From: Larus michahellis
Taxonomy: Eukaryota > Chordata > Aves > Charadriiformes > Laridae
DNA length: 64,000 nt
Assembly: GCF_964199755.1 (NCBI RefSeq)
Contig: NC_133897.1
Coordinates: 111,910,037-111,974,036 of the forward strand
Direction of reading: 5' to 3'
Below are positions 1-12,800 of this stretch, piece by piece. The translations under genes and the position numbers were made by a program. The notes under the pieces are model-generated. The model searched no databases, was not told the origin of the DNA, and saw only the letters and a list, made by a program, of their open reading frames with translations. Numbering within the stretch: position 1 is the first letter of the stretch; every line of letters starts with the position of its first letter.

Positions 1-76
1 CCAGTGTCTTGTTTTATGGAGTCTTTTATCTATAAGCCATGTTATTTACTAGTTATTCTGAAGCTAATTACAGTAG

Positions 77-81
77 CTGAT
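77..81. repeat. Target-site duplication of the solo LTR, left copy
   Basis: CTGAT immediately precedes the LTR and is repeated exactly at its other end. It marks the integration target. Confidence 0.85.
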
Positions 82-577
82 TGTCGTGGCCAGCCAGCAA
101 CTAGGACCATGCGGCCTCTCACTCCCAGAAGGGTAGAGAGAAAAGGAGGGGAAAGGGGAAAAAAAAATTCGTGGGTTGAGATAAAGGCAGTTTAGTAGGA
201 CAATAATGGAAAATGAAAATTAAGAAGAAGAATATACAAGACACAAGTCACTCTCACCACCCTCTGCCTTGGTTGCCCAGCCTGTCTTGAGCAGTGATCA
301 CAGACTCCCCTGCTCCCAGGGGGCAGGGGGTGGCCCAGGGCACCCCCCACTTATATACTGAGCATGAGGTCTATCATTTGGAATATTCCATTGGCCATTC
401 CATTGTTCTGTCTATGCTCTCTCTCAGCTTCTATGGGAAGCTTTACTACTACCTTTACTACTATAAACATCACTTAGCAACAACTAAAACAATATGCATT
501 ATTGACATTCCTTTCATACCAAATCTCAAAACACAGCAACCACTAGAAAGAGAATTATCTCAGCTGAAACCAGGACA
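82..577 (-). mobile_element. Solo LTR of an endogenous retrovirus (ERVL-like), with 5-bp target-site duplication
   Basis: Read on the minus strand, the element starts TGTCCTGGTTTCAG and ends CCACGACA, so it has the TG...CA termini of a retroviral LTR. It is 496 bp long. The 5 bp on either side are identical (CTGAT at 77-81 and 578-582 on the plus strand), which is a target-site duplication and fixes both ends exactly. A TATA-like box (TATATAAG on the minus strand, 350-357) lies in the middle, as in an LTR promoter. No internal gag, pol or env sequence adjoins it, so this is a solo LTR left by recombination between two LTRs. A 5-bp duplication fits ERVL or some class I elements rather than ERVK (6 bp). 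The start and end resemble an LTR family abundant in passerines; that family assignment is from memory. Confidence 0.87.
350..357 (-). promoter_or_regulatory. TATA-like box inside the LTR
   Basis: TATATAAG on the minus strand, followed by a G-rich stretch, is placed as expected for the U3 core promoter of the LTR. Whether it is active cannot be told from sequence. Confidence 0.55.
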
Positions 578-582
578 CTGAT
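578..582. repeat. Target-site duplication of the solo LTR, right copy
   Basis: CTGAT immediately follows the LTR and matches 77-81 exactly. Confidence 0.85.
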
Positions 583-3500
583 AAATATTAACATAGATTA
601 AACAATTAATTTACTACAATCCAAATAGTATTAATGCAGTTAATAGATTTAGAGACAAAAATAATAATGAAATGATGATGTGGTAATAAATAAAAGCAAG
701 CACACTTGTATTTTACTGTACTTTATATCAGTTCCAAAACAGTACTCAAGCTATGAGGAAATCTTCACTGCCTTATAGTGAAGTTTTCAAATTATTCAGT
801 AAGTGATTAAGGAAGAGAATCAAATGTAAATTTTCCTGAAATCAGATATATTCAAACTGTCTTGATTCAAGTCAGATTCAGACCTTTTCTAGAACACTTT
901 TTTATATCTGCATCTTTCACAGCAGATTAGTTTTAACATTTTCAGAAGGCCTTTGATTCTTGCCACCTCATCTAAGATTTTCATGCTTGGTCATGGCAAT
1001 AAGGAATCAAATTCTGCCCACTTGGTGAATAGAATTTCTTCAGGGATGTCCAAATACTTAACAGGATTGTAAAGAAACCGTTACTTTCTTGTGGAATAAA
1101 CCTGGCAGTTTGGGTTTGATATTTAGTGCATGCATTTTTACAAACTCTAAACTACATTCTATAGCAACTGATGGAGCTACTGCTATCACGTGCCATAGAC
1201 AGCACTTCACTGTTTTCTGCATAATATGCAAGCATACTTAATATGCAAGCATTTAACACACTAATGCATGTGTTTCATTAGTAGACCTCATACTAAGACT
1301 AGATAACGCTGGTACCCAAATGTGATAAGGAATGATAATAGATTAATGATAAAAGATTGATAAAAATGATAAAAAATGGTAACAAACTTGGACTTGAAGG
1401 AACACTATGGCATTAAGATGCTAGGATTTAATTATTTTAATGATACTGGGTAAGGACAAATTAACACGTTAACAAAATATTTTGTTACCAAAGTACACGG
1501 AGTATGATAAAAATGTTTTCAGTTACAGAGAATGGAAACTGTGGAAGGATTTAGAAGAAAAATTACCATTTAGTTTTACATTCTTATCTAAGTTGGCCAA
1601 TGATAGTTTAAAAATGATATTTTTTTAAATACTAGACCTTAATGGAAAACATGAGATGGAGTTGAAGAGAGGAATTTGTAGGTTCTAAAGAAAATTAAGA
1701 CACCTGAGTTTTACCTATTTGTAATAGTGGAGAATTTGGTTTGGAGTTTGTAGACCACACAGAAAATTTGTAAAGCATTTTAAAAAATGAGGAGCTAATG
1801 AAAGGAAGGAGGTAACATTTTCTTGTTTCTGAAGATGAACTGGTATTGCACAATTCCTCTCCTAGAGGGAACCTCACTGTGGACTGTAGAGCCATGGTCA
1901 ACATACCCTCCTCCCCCCTGGCCATGCAATCACTTTGGATGTTGAAATTTCAGTGTTTTCTAAATAATAGGTAAAATTTAAGAAATACAATAGGAGAAGC
2001 AAGCAAAGTTGACTGTTCCTGAGAGTTCCAGTGCTGTAATTATAGATGTATTACTTTTTTCATGCTAGGGGGAAAACATATCTAAGAACAAAACAACAAG
2101 AAAAACCCCAACAAATAATATTCATGCACTTATTTGGACTGCTAAGGAGAAAGATTTTTTTTTATCTTCTTTCAACATGATTAGACACTTACACTGTGAA
2201 ACTTCAGTTATTGCTACATTCAAATAGCTGGAGAGGCAGTGCCTAATAAAAACATTAAAGCTGTTCCATAAATTCTTTAGTTCATGGCAGTGTCTCTGAA
2301 TGGTTGATTTCATTAGCTATTTTTGGGAATTCCTTTTACTGTAAACCGTTGATTATATTTATAAAAAATAGTGTTTCTTTTTTCTTCTAGAATAGTTGTT
2401 TCCAGTCAGTGATTCAGCTGTCAAAAACCCATTCTTTTGCAATTTTTAGTAATGTAGCAATTTTGTCAAGACTCGAGTATGTTACAACTAGTGAATTTGT
2501 ATTTTTCACCTGCGTAAACTTAGTTTATTTCTTCAGCCATTAATATCAGTATAGCTGGAGCAGGGCAAAAATGTCAGATTCACAAATAATTGGCATCAGT
2601 CTGTTTCATTTTAATAATACATAAATATTTAAATGGGGCACAAATGCATATTTTTGTTTGACCTAAAATGTTTATTTTCTTTGACAAGACCACAAAAATC
2701 GTACACTTCAAATCAAGACTAGACTTTTTTTCTTACATTTTAGTTTGGTCAGTAAGCAAAAAAAATCCTGTCTTTTTTTTTAATACATATGCACATACAC
2801 AATTATTTATTCATTTAAATAAAATCTAGCCCTGTCCTCGGTCTCTAGATTCAATGCACATAGGTCAGTTTACATTTGTTTAGCTGGGTCCAAAATCTTT
2901 ACTCACTTAAAAAAAGGTCCAGGAAATATTTGGGGATTATGATCCCGAACATTAATTTACTGTTGTGTCTGATTACAGTCAACACCCAGTAATAAGATAC
3001 ATACATTTATCCCATGTAGACATCTGTATTGTGTGGTTTTTGTTAGTGGAAAGACTGACAGAGAACTGAGTCTCAATAGAGGAAACACTTCATAGTGAAA
3101 CATTAAAATTAGCAAAGGGATGAGGGGACAAGATACACCCTTTTCTTAAGGCAAGCAGTCATTAAATAGACAATCAAGTAGAGCGGATGACATCGGGTCT
3201 AACGAAGAGGCATTCACATCATCTGGGAAATGAAGCAATGCTTATTTAAATTCTTTTAAATGGCCAGACTACCTCCTGGATTAGAAGTAAAATAAAATTT
3301 GTTGAAAAAGATCAAATCTCTCTGGACCTCTTCAGGAAGACTTCAAATGCTATAAAATAAATTGGCTATAAAAGCTAACATGCTACATCAAAAGAGGGAT
3401 TTTCCAATGATGTAACATGAGCAGAAGATGTCTAGGACCACAGAAGTCTTGACATCTAGGGTAGTATGGTAAATCATATGGAAAAAATGTGAATAGTATC

Positions 3501-6480
3501 TGTAGTTTAAACGTTTATCTTTTACTTCCTCACTTAGGTCTGATATAAAGCTTTGTTACTTTGTTGCCTATTTTTAATCTTGCGAAAAAATACTTCAAGT
3601 ACTAAAGAAATAAAATTTTGTTTTATCTTAATCTAGATGAAATTAAGAATGAATTCCAGATTACTTCCTAGCAAGACATTCCCCTTTGAAGGGTAACGAA
3701 ACTGGACAGCAAGCCACTGAACGCTGAAAAGCGCTGCAGCTCCCAGCTGCATTTCTAGAGTATCCAGAGGGTAGAAAAGTTGGTGCCCAACAGGATGATC
3801 CAAGCTGCACAGCGATGGCAGGCAGCCAGCATGGCCACGGGCATAAGCATCCTTCACAGCTGATAGTAACCAGAACACCGTGTGCCGTGTAGCAGGATGA
3901 CGGGAAGCATGCTTGAACTCATGGAAACCCCAGGAAATTTGCAGCTTCCAGTTATTGAGCCATGAATTAGGATTCGACTATTAGCTAACCTCAGTGACTT
4001 CCTCTTACGGCTTGAGCTGAACAGTAAAGAAAAACATTCAGTTCATGGTGATGGTGAGCATGAGGTGGAAAAGAAAGTTGTATTTTAACCTCACTATTTG
4101 CCTGATCACATGTAGGGGGAGACCATACTGAATTACGACAATCTTGATACATATTTTTGAACATTTGGGTTCAGTATTTGTCCTGGTTTGAGGTAAAATA
4201 GAACCAATTTTCTGTTCAGTAATTTTATTTTTTAGCTAAGCCTCTTCTAACTAACTGAACTCTCTGAAAATTAACAGCATATCTATATTAAATTAAATTG
4301 AACCACAGTATAGGAGAAGAAAGAAAAGTATCTATAATAAGGTTAGTTTTTCACTTGTGACACAGTAGGCCAATTTTGTTCTCAAATTGACTGTATAAAC
4401 CTGTACAACTTAATTTACTTCTTCTGGAAGTTCAGCATAACTGTATTAGCATTGGTAGAAATGGTCTCATTGACAATGACTATAACTGACGCTGTCTTGG
4501 ATTTAAAGAAAATACAGTTAGTACGTTCCTTTCTTCCCTTTTTACTGCCTTAAGTAAAAGACGCTCTTGCCTGTAGAGGGAGTTGTTAAAAGGTACAAAG
4601 GCCTGCCCAAAAGACAGTAAATTATGAGCTGTATGCATTAAAGATGTTTATATCGGTGTAGGATAGAGGATGAGGAAGCCTGTCTTACATGGCTACCTCT
4701 CTCATATGCTTTGGTCCTATCTGCACCAGAAGCTGATCGGTTACGGACAATCATGGATTACCATGCTAACAGCGAACAGTTTACAGCATAGTTAAAGGTT
4801 CCATTCCTGACAACCATTCAAAAATATTATTGTTGATAGGGAAGCCCTGCCTGATGCTGTGAAATTCATACACTTTTCTGTACCATGTTTTCCTTAACTT
4901 AAAAACGGGATTCCCAACAATTCGTAATACTCCGTAGGGAGTAAAATAATTATCTATTATTTTGAGATTCCTGGATTAAGGCACTGTAGAAATACAAAGT
5001 GGTATTATTGAGCAATTAAATTCAGGAAAAAAATCTGGTAAAGCCTGTCATTAAGTGGGTTGCTTAGCTTTGAGAATCTCAAGCTTAATGATTAGAAAGA
5101 GTTTGAAAATGCGAGGCATGCTGCCAGCAAGTGGTCTTGTATGTGTAACATACTGTGTCATACAAACTAGAAATCTAAAGGTGAATGTTTTAGAGGAAAG
5201 CACTCATAATCACAGCAGTGTGTGAAAGATAATGGGACGAATTCCTGTTAAGGAAAAAGAATATCAGCAATTATCACTATGAAGGGTAAGTCAAATTAAG
5301 AGAGTCACTTACCGGGCATGACTGGCAGATCATGGAAAGAAATTAGTAGCAAAATTAGATTTCATGGACAAAAATGAGGGTAGATGAAGTCCCCAAGTCT
5401 TTATGTGAGTAAACTGGGAGTAAAACTCCTACAGGCATTTAAAGAAAGCAGTAGAGTGAACCTTTCTTTATATGTCGCCCTGCTTTGTTGCTGCTGCAAT
5501 CAGAGTTACACTTACAAGCTGTTATTATTTGTTTTGCTAGGAAATCAATAGAATGTCCCAAGATGAAATTAAAACTTACTGTTTACCTAAGAAAAGGACT
5601 ATTAGGAAGATGCAAGAAGAAGACAAGCTCCAAGTCCCTAAAATTGCATTTCACCATATAATGTTAAAAAGAGTACAGGAAGACAAAGTAAGCAAAATAA
5701 TAATTGATTAGCCCAAGAAATGCCATTCGAGCCAAACAGTTACCCAGTCATGACCAAGTAGAGCTTTGGCAGCCCATAAAAGATAAATTAAAGGGAAACA
5801 GAAGTGATGTTACATAAGTAAGCGGCTTATGGATGGAAAACTATTCTCAGTCATATGAACATGCAAAGAAGCGTGAGGAAAAACTGGAATGACGGACCAA
5901 CAAGCGACGTAACTGGCAGCCAGGAAGGGGATACTAATGGCTCCGTAACAGATGAATGTGAAGGTTGATCTCAGATCGTGTAACTGCATCAGAGCTATCT
6001 TTAAACTAGTGATCTCAGGTTGAGAAACAGAAATGGAGCTTGTAGGAGTAAAAATGGAAAATAGCTGGCCCTGAGAGTTTTCACAGTAAGAACAGACAGA
6101 AAAGTCTAAACTTAGCCGTGGTGGCTTTCCTCCATCGGTTTTGGTGCATATGGAAAGAAACAGCAGAAGCAGAAAAAGACATATAAATTGCTGACAAAAT
6201 TGAAAGCTAAACCACTTCTGCAGACTACTGTTATGATTGAGTATCAAATGCAATATTAAAGCTGTTGCTCACAGAATGGGTATTTATGCTCGTTTATCAG
6301 CTAAGGAAGCCTTTAATGTCTTTACTGGTGGGTGGTAACATGAATCTTTCACTACCTTAAAAAATGATTTCACAGCACCACCAGATACCAAAGTCATATT
6401 TAGTCATTTGGACAGCGGGGTCAGACAAGGTTTGGTGAACGGTGTTTGAAGAAGGACCTTAGCCCACTAATTCTTCTCCC
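583..6480. other. AT-rich intergenic sequence, no gene seen
   Basis: The stretch has many stop codons in all frames. The longest open frames are short, and the 147-codon minus-strand frame at 5,810-6,253 begins with TTG and shows no recognisable domain. I see no exon with flanking splice sites that I recognise, and no clear CR1 or LTR boundaries. Confidence 0.6.
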
Positions 6481-6860
6481 CAGATGACCTACCCTCTTGC
6501 ATGCCAAAAGCTGCGGCATGGTGTTGAACTGTCCCACCTGTCCCCCTCCTGATGGAGGACCCTCTGGCATGTCCGTCTCCCTCAGTGACAGAGTCCATAG
6601 TGTCTCAGTGACCTCCCAGCTGAGCCAGTTCTCGTTTCCTTCAGCAGTCTGCTCGCCACGGGGAGGAGCAGTGCCGCTGAGGGAAGGAGCAGATCTTACA
6701 GCTTTTCCTCTTCATACTCTCTCCCATGGGATGGAGACACTTGGCAGATGGCAGTCCTCCTGCTTGGAGGAGGCAGGGGCACAGCTGCCATGGGGCACAC
6801 AAAGTGGGGCTGGGGATGTTACACAGGGTTTTCTCTCACAGGGTGGTGTTTGATGCCACA
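6481..6860. other. GC-richer patch of unknown nature
   Basis: Base composition rises noticeably against the AT-rich surroundings. A 118-codon plus-strand frame (6,497-6,853) runs through it, but its translation is low in recognisable motifs, is rich in Ser/Pro/Gly and has no homology I can name. It may be part of an old repeat, a decayed exon or simply a GC-rich segment. Confidence 0.35.
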
Positions 6861-9800
6861 TACACATCCTGATGCCATCCATCCTGAATGTGACTTCATT
6901 TAATTTACCATAGGTATCTTCTTTAGATTATTTTTTCCTTTATTTGGAGGTTTCCTTTCTCGCATTTTAGAAATGAGTATTCAACTTGATGTGATCTGCT
7001 TATTAAATTGGAAAATTTTAAGTGGGTAGTTACTGGAGCTGACTCAAGACTTCTCCACGTACAGGAAAATTTGAATTTTGCAGCAGTTGTACTCAGAGGC
7101 TGTATAAAAAAGAACACGGGGGTTGTGGAAGGTGGAGGTGCATGAAGAACCGCGTGGAGGAAAGAGCAGAGGGAGGTGCAGGGAGATAGGCTGGGGAGGC
7201 TCAGTGGGGTTTTGGCTGACGAGGAGTAGAATTAAGAGGCCCTCTTCATCCGTCACTGGATCCCAGCCCTCCAGTCTGCAGATTCAGGCGGTTGTGCCGC
7301 TCCTTGCCCATGCTCCTTACTGCTCAAGCAGCAAACAAGTCATCATGTACAGCTCCTCCACTGCTGCCAGGGCTCAGCTGCTCCCGTAAAGCGAAGGGGC
7401 AGGTTTGCTACTGCCGCTGGTGCATACTCACTCTCAGAGTGAGTACAAAACACATATCAATATGGTATAACATATTTATACAGTATAAAAGTATAAATTA
7501 CTCAGGCTGAGGGAGTTTGCAACAGGAGGTAGAAATCAGTTGTTCACATACCCAGCTCAAACTTGGGGTCTCCCTCTCAGAAGAGAAACGGCCTTGGCAG
7601 AGGCAAGAGCTGAGTGTGGCTGCTCTTTACTGGGACCATTTTGCAACCCTGAACATCTGCATCCATAGGCAACCTGCCTACACCGCCTATACCTGCAGCT
7701 GGCCCTGCTGTTCTCTAGTCAAATAAAAGAAAGACTTTAAAGTTAAAATGGAAATTTCATCATTGCCTACTAGCAGAAATAAATGTCTTTAAGAATTTTA
7801 ATATTTTTTTAATTTGGAAAAAGAAGAATAAATGCTTATATTAGGGCATAATATCAGAATATTTGGCTGCTAAAAATCTGAACTTCTAGCGCAGCAGAGG
7901 CGGTACAACGCAGTTTGAAAGGTGACAACACAATGTTGTCATTGCGGTACTAGCTATGGAAGTAACTTGCTCATTACTCTTGTTACATGATAAGTACTTT
8001 TATTGTCGGTAAGTGTAACAAACATGCTTCATTAAAATGCTATTTAGCCATAATAGGCTAAAGAGCTTTTGAAATTAATGTTTTAGGAAAACCACATATT
8101 CCCCAAACCCAAACAGGATTGCCCGTTTAAAAAAAAATTAAATAAAAATTTAAGCAGCTATACGAGGATATTAATATATTTCTGCATCTACAAGTGCAGC
8201 GGTTTAACAAACACAGGGCCCATGCTGAAAGCTGCCTTATATCTCTGACTTCTAACAAAAGACTAATCCTCCGGGCCATTTTCATGCGTCTAAAAGTAAG
8301 TGACTAAGGAATCATGATCTGTTACCTCTTCCAGGGCTAACAGGAATCCCAGCTAGGGCAAGTGCCTGTACTTAGAGACGACTTCAGACTTCAAAGAATA
8401 TTGTTGAAAGGGTAATGTGAAAGGGCATAGTCAAGGTTTTCAAACTGTTAGAAGACACTTTGATCTCTTCTTATGTAGAATAGACCCTGTCTCTCTCTCA
8501 GATTTCAAATTTCCATATGCGGTATGGGTAGACTATATAATAGATTTGGGATCACCTATTTATGAATGACATATGTTATATATAGCTTTTAGATCATTGT
8601 GAGACATAGTAAGATGGAGTTAATTTAACTAAGGAACCGTTTGGGGACGTAGTCCAGATAATATATATCAGCAAATGTTAAATGGATAATGCTGGAGTGA
8701 TTTTCTAGTTTGACCACCATTAGGAGAAGCTAAACATATCTGTCTAGGAAGGTTTCAGATTCCAGTAGAGAGAACACTGAAAGGCTCCCTGGAGGTCTGC
8801 TAAACACTCCTCCTCCCTCTGACATTTCTGAAAGCAAAGATGATGAATTTATTCTGACAATAATGATAGTTCATTGTTTCCAAAGCATTTGAAACATCTG
8901 GATTAAGAACATGTAATGAAATCCCTGACAAGATTCCAGGGTAAGCATACTTGAATTTCTAGAAGACACATGACTACAAAAGCTAACTTCCCATTCACTG
9001 GAAATTTTGAAAATGCTTTGTTGTACTCAGTTAAGGCTTCTCCCTTGCCAGTGAAATTCTCACTAACAAAAATGCTGCTTTACCGTCACCTATAAGGGTG
9101 CGCTACGTTTGAAGAGAAACTGTACGGTGATTTTATACTCACCACCGACCACTTTATTCACCACATGTCTCAACCCAGAGTTACTGTTAGATCAGAATCA
9201 TAACAAGAAGAAATTCCAAGGGGAATTGCTATGAATGCAGATTACCCAAGGGACCAATCATTAGATGCAGCAAAGAATTTACGTAATTTTAAATTGTTAT
9301 TGCATAAACTGTAGTTTATATTAACATATTTTCAATTAAATTATTTCTAAACTTCACTGTTGCAAGACAAGAACCAGGTCTGCATATTGTTAAGTCTCTT
9401 TTCTACAGACTTGCACTAATTAGGACGGTTAGTTGGCTTTACAGGAATAAGGGCTATTTGTGCTGTGGCAGATATTTAAACTGAAAACTCTACCCACATA
9501 CTCAAAACAAACACAGTCCGATGCTAAGAGAGCACCCACTCTATGAACACACAGAAAAGAGCACTTGAGTATTTTAAGCCATGTTCACATCATGCTTGAG
9601 GATTAAAGGCACTTTGGACATTGCCACACAGCTCTATTGTGGAGGCTTGTTAGCGACTGCTGAAAAGTGAATACTCTTTTCGGCAAAGGTCAGATAAGTG
9701 ACACTAATTACCGGCAATTGCTTCATGCCCAAGGCAACTCACATGCTGTATTGTGGAGAAAACAATGTATGCCTAATGGACATCATTTCTACTGACACAA

Positions 9801-12800
9801 CTTATTCAACTTCTCACAAAAATTATCTACTTTTGAACAAGCTGAAATATAATTATTTCAGATTTGTGCATCTTTGGTAAGTGGCTGATTTACTGTCCCC
9901 CAGTACTGAGCACAACTTCTGAGTCCAGCAGATGTCCTTGAGACATCTGAAATACAAAGGGAATACACAGCACATTGCAGTGCTCTGTGGGAGGACAGCA
10001 GGAACAGATGATATTTATATACACAAGAATCGTGCATAAACACACACATGAAATGCTGAACAGAAACGTTCTGTGCATGGAGTTTACTTATCCACTGTCT
10101 CTTCAAATACACAGATCGGTCAAACAAAAATGTTATTTCCGTTTCCCCCCAATAATGCTATATTCTAATGTTGAAAGAGGCAAACTTCAGAGTTAATAAT
10201 GCAGTTGTCTGCATGATTATTGAAAGTATCTATCTGCCCTACTTTTTATAGAAATATTTTTTAATTATTGAGAAAAATATAATTCTAGCTAATTTAATTT
10301 CCATCACATCTGGTAACACTTGGTAGATTTAAATGTGTACATATATGCAGCTCATAAGACAATTTTATAAAATGCTGTGCATTAAGTTTCCAGTTAGAGT
10401 GACTGGGGGGTATAACTTGCAGAATAGATATAATTAATCTAATTCATTATTGAACTTATTAATGAATCACTCCTCTACGTGAGCAAAGCATTCCCTCCTC
10501 TCTCAGGAAAGTGAGAGGTAAAAGAAAGAGAAGGGAAAGTTTTCATATCACCCTGAAAGGCATATATATTTGTTTTTAAATTATAATCATTGCGTTATTT
10601 TATTGTAACCTCCTTTCCAAAGATATTCAGGATTTATTCTGCTTGCTGTGACAGAATTGTGTACATTCTATATTGATACTGCACACTGTTGATGTATGTT
10701 TGACAGCAGATCTAGCTGTAATGGCTAAGGCAGTTACCCCCTTCAGCTATCTATCTGCCTCATCCTGCTTCCCAAGGTTGCCGAAACTCTGGAAATTAAG
10801 GGAGAATAACCTTTTTATGGGACCAGGAAATACTGGCATCACAGGATTTGTGACGTTCCCCAGAGAAAACCCCTAGAACCAAGAGTGTCTGTGTGGCAGA
10901 GTTTCACACCTAACACTACAACTTCTCATTTCACCATTGCTGTCATATTAATTCCTTATATGGTATTTGCCAGCCAAAATATATTCTGAATCTAGAAATT
11001 GTGCAGTTGTAACTTCTGATCACATGTGTTCTCAATGATGTCTTGAGAAGCAATGGGAAATCAGGAGCGTACTGATTACGATAGAAATGTTAATGTAACA
11101 ACTTGTTGGGGTATGCAGATATGGGCCTATGGCAGACCTATGTCCTAATTCCCACCTCACAGAATCACTTTCAAGAATCCAATCACCAGACTCAATATTT
11201 TTTCTTAATCAAGAAAAACAAAGGGCAAAACTAAGGTGGTTTTGCTTGGACACAGAAAAAAACCCCTTTGCTTTCACTCTGTGTCCCACCTTTCCTGGTC
11301 AGTGCTTAAGAGTGGGCTGGTAAGATGAAAACAGCCATCTTGGACAAAGAAAATCAATTTTGAGTGAATAGAGCTTCCAAATTAGCATAAGGAAATGGAA
11401 GCTAAAAGCTAGCTGAAATGCTAAAGTGACCCTGGAAGATGTTTCTTGACAGCTATAATCTGAATAACTTAGTTTCTTTATCTCTCTGTAGCATTGCTCC
11501 ATTATTGCAAATCTGTGTTAGTAAATACATTATTTTATTATATATAATAATTAAGTATATATAAATACTTAAATCTTGAGGAGAATCTGACTCTGAGTGA
11601 TCTAACACACAATTGAGACATTTCTGATATAAAAGTGTGGCAAAGAAGATAGTGCACTAGGACACTTTAAGTGTTTTCTTTGTGACAAATTTCTTCCAGT
11701 GTATTTAGAAGGTACAACTGTCTACCACTAAAGAAGCTGCAGTGGCCCATTTGAAAAGTGGTACCACGAGGTTTTTAAAAAGAAAATAGTATCTTTTGAT
11801 GACTGGTGATATCTCTTTGCATGCAGTGAGACAGTAGGAAAAAAGATCTAAAATTCAAAAGATCCGGAGAATTTCATACCCACATTTTGATACTGGACAT
11901 GTTCTGTACAAGGGCACTTTTCTCCCCAGGTTGTTAATTCCAGTAAGTGGTAGTGTCATGACTTGAGCTGCTGGAACTGTTCCACTGGCTAAAATAAGAT
12001 GTTAAAGACCTTGACAGCATTCCAATCAGAAAACTTGTGTTACGGATCCTTCTTTCAGTACATTATACTCAGTTTTTCTTTTCTTTGAGAAAACAAACAA
12101 ATTGGTTTAGCAGTTACAGCAATTCATATGCCACAAGGGTATGAATTAGAGGTTTTAAATGTCTGGACCAAAGAACATAGCATACATTCAGAAACTGTAA
12201 TATGCTTGTTATGCAAACTAGATTTTTTTAATACTCCTTACTTTGGTAGATTAGTTTCAAAGCCATTTTTATAAGAGGCATTGTCAAAGAAAAAGAGGTA
12301 AGATATATTTCACATGGACTACTAATTTGTTTTTGTTAGGAAATCATATTGCCTGAAAAAAATAATAGCTTCATGGCTCTTTGCCACCTACAGGCAAAAT
12401 CTGTTTTCCTCCTTGCTTTCTGATTTACTTTCAGGGTAAAAAGAGAGGTGCATCAATTGTTGCAATCCTGCCTTGCCAAGTAAATGCAACTATGCAAATC
12501 CTTATCTAGTATTCTATGGTCCTTACAAGATTCAATGCCTTTACACACTGACACAAGCATGAACACCTTGCTCTAGATAACATACCAAAGGACATCTCAG
12601 CAGACAAAACTAGCCACACATTCATGGAACCCTGCCATCCAAACAGTGACTCAGAGAATGTGGCTCCTACAGGGCTGCTGATTATCTCAGTAGGACGAGC
12701 TTATACGGGAAATTCTATGAAATCAGATATATTAATGTCAACTTAAAACCAGACAAAGATACCACAAATCTTGCACAGATCTACCTCTGCTAGCACAGGA

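Noticed and set aside
5810-6253. 147-codon minus-strand open frame with a hydrophobic N-terminus
   Set aside because: The initiating codon is TTG, not ATG. The sequence matches no family I know, and nothing around it suggests a promoter or splice sites. I treat it as a chance frame.
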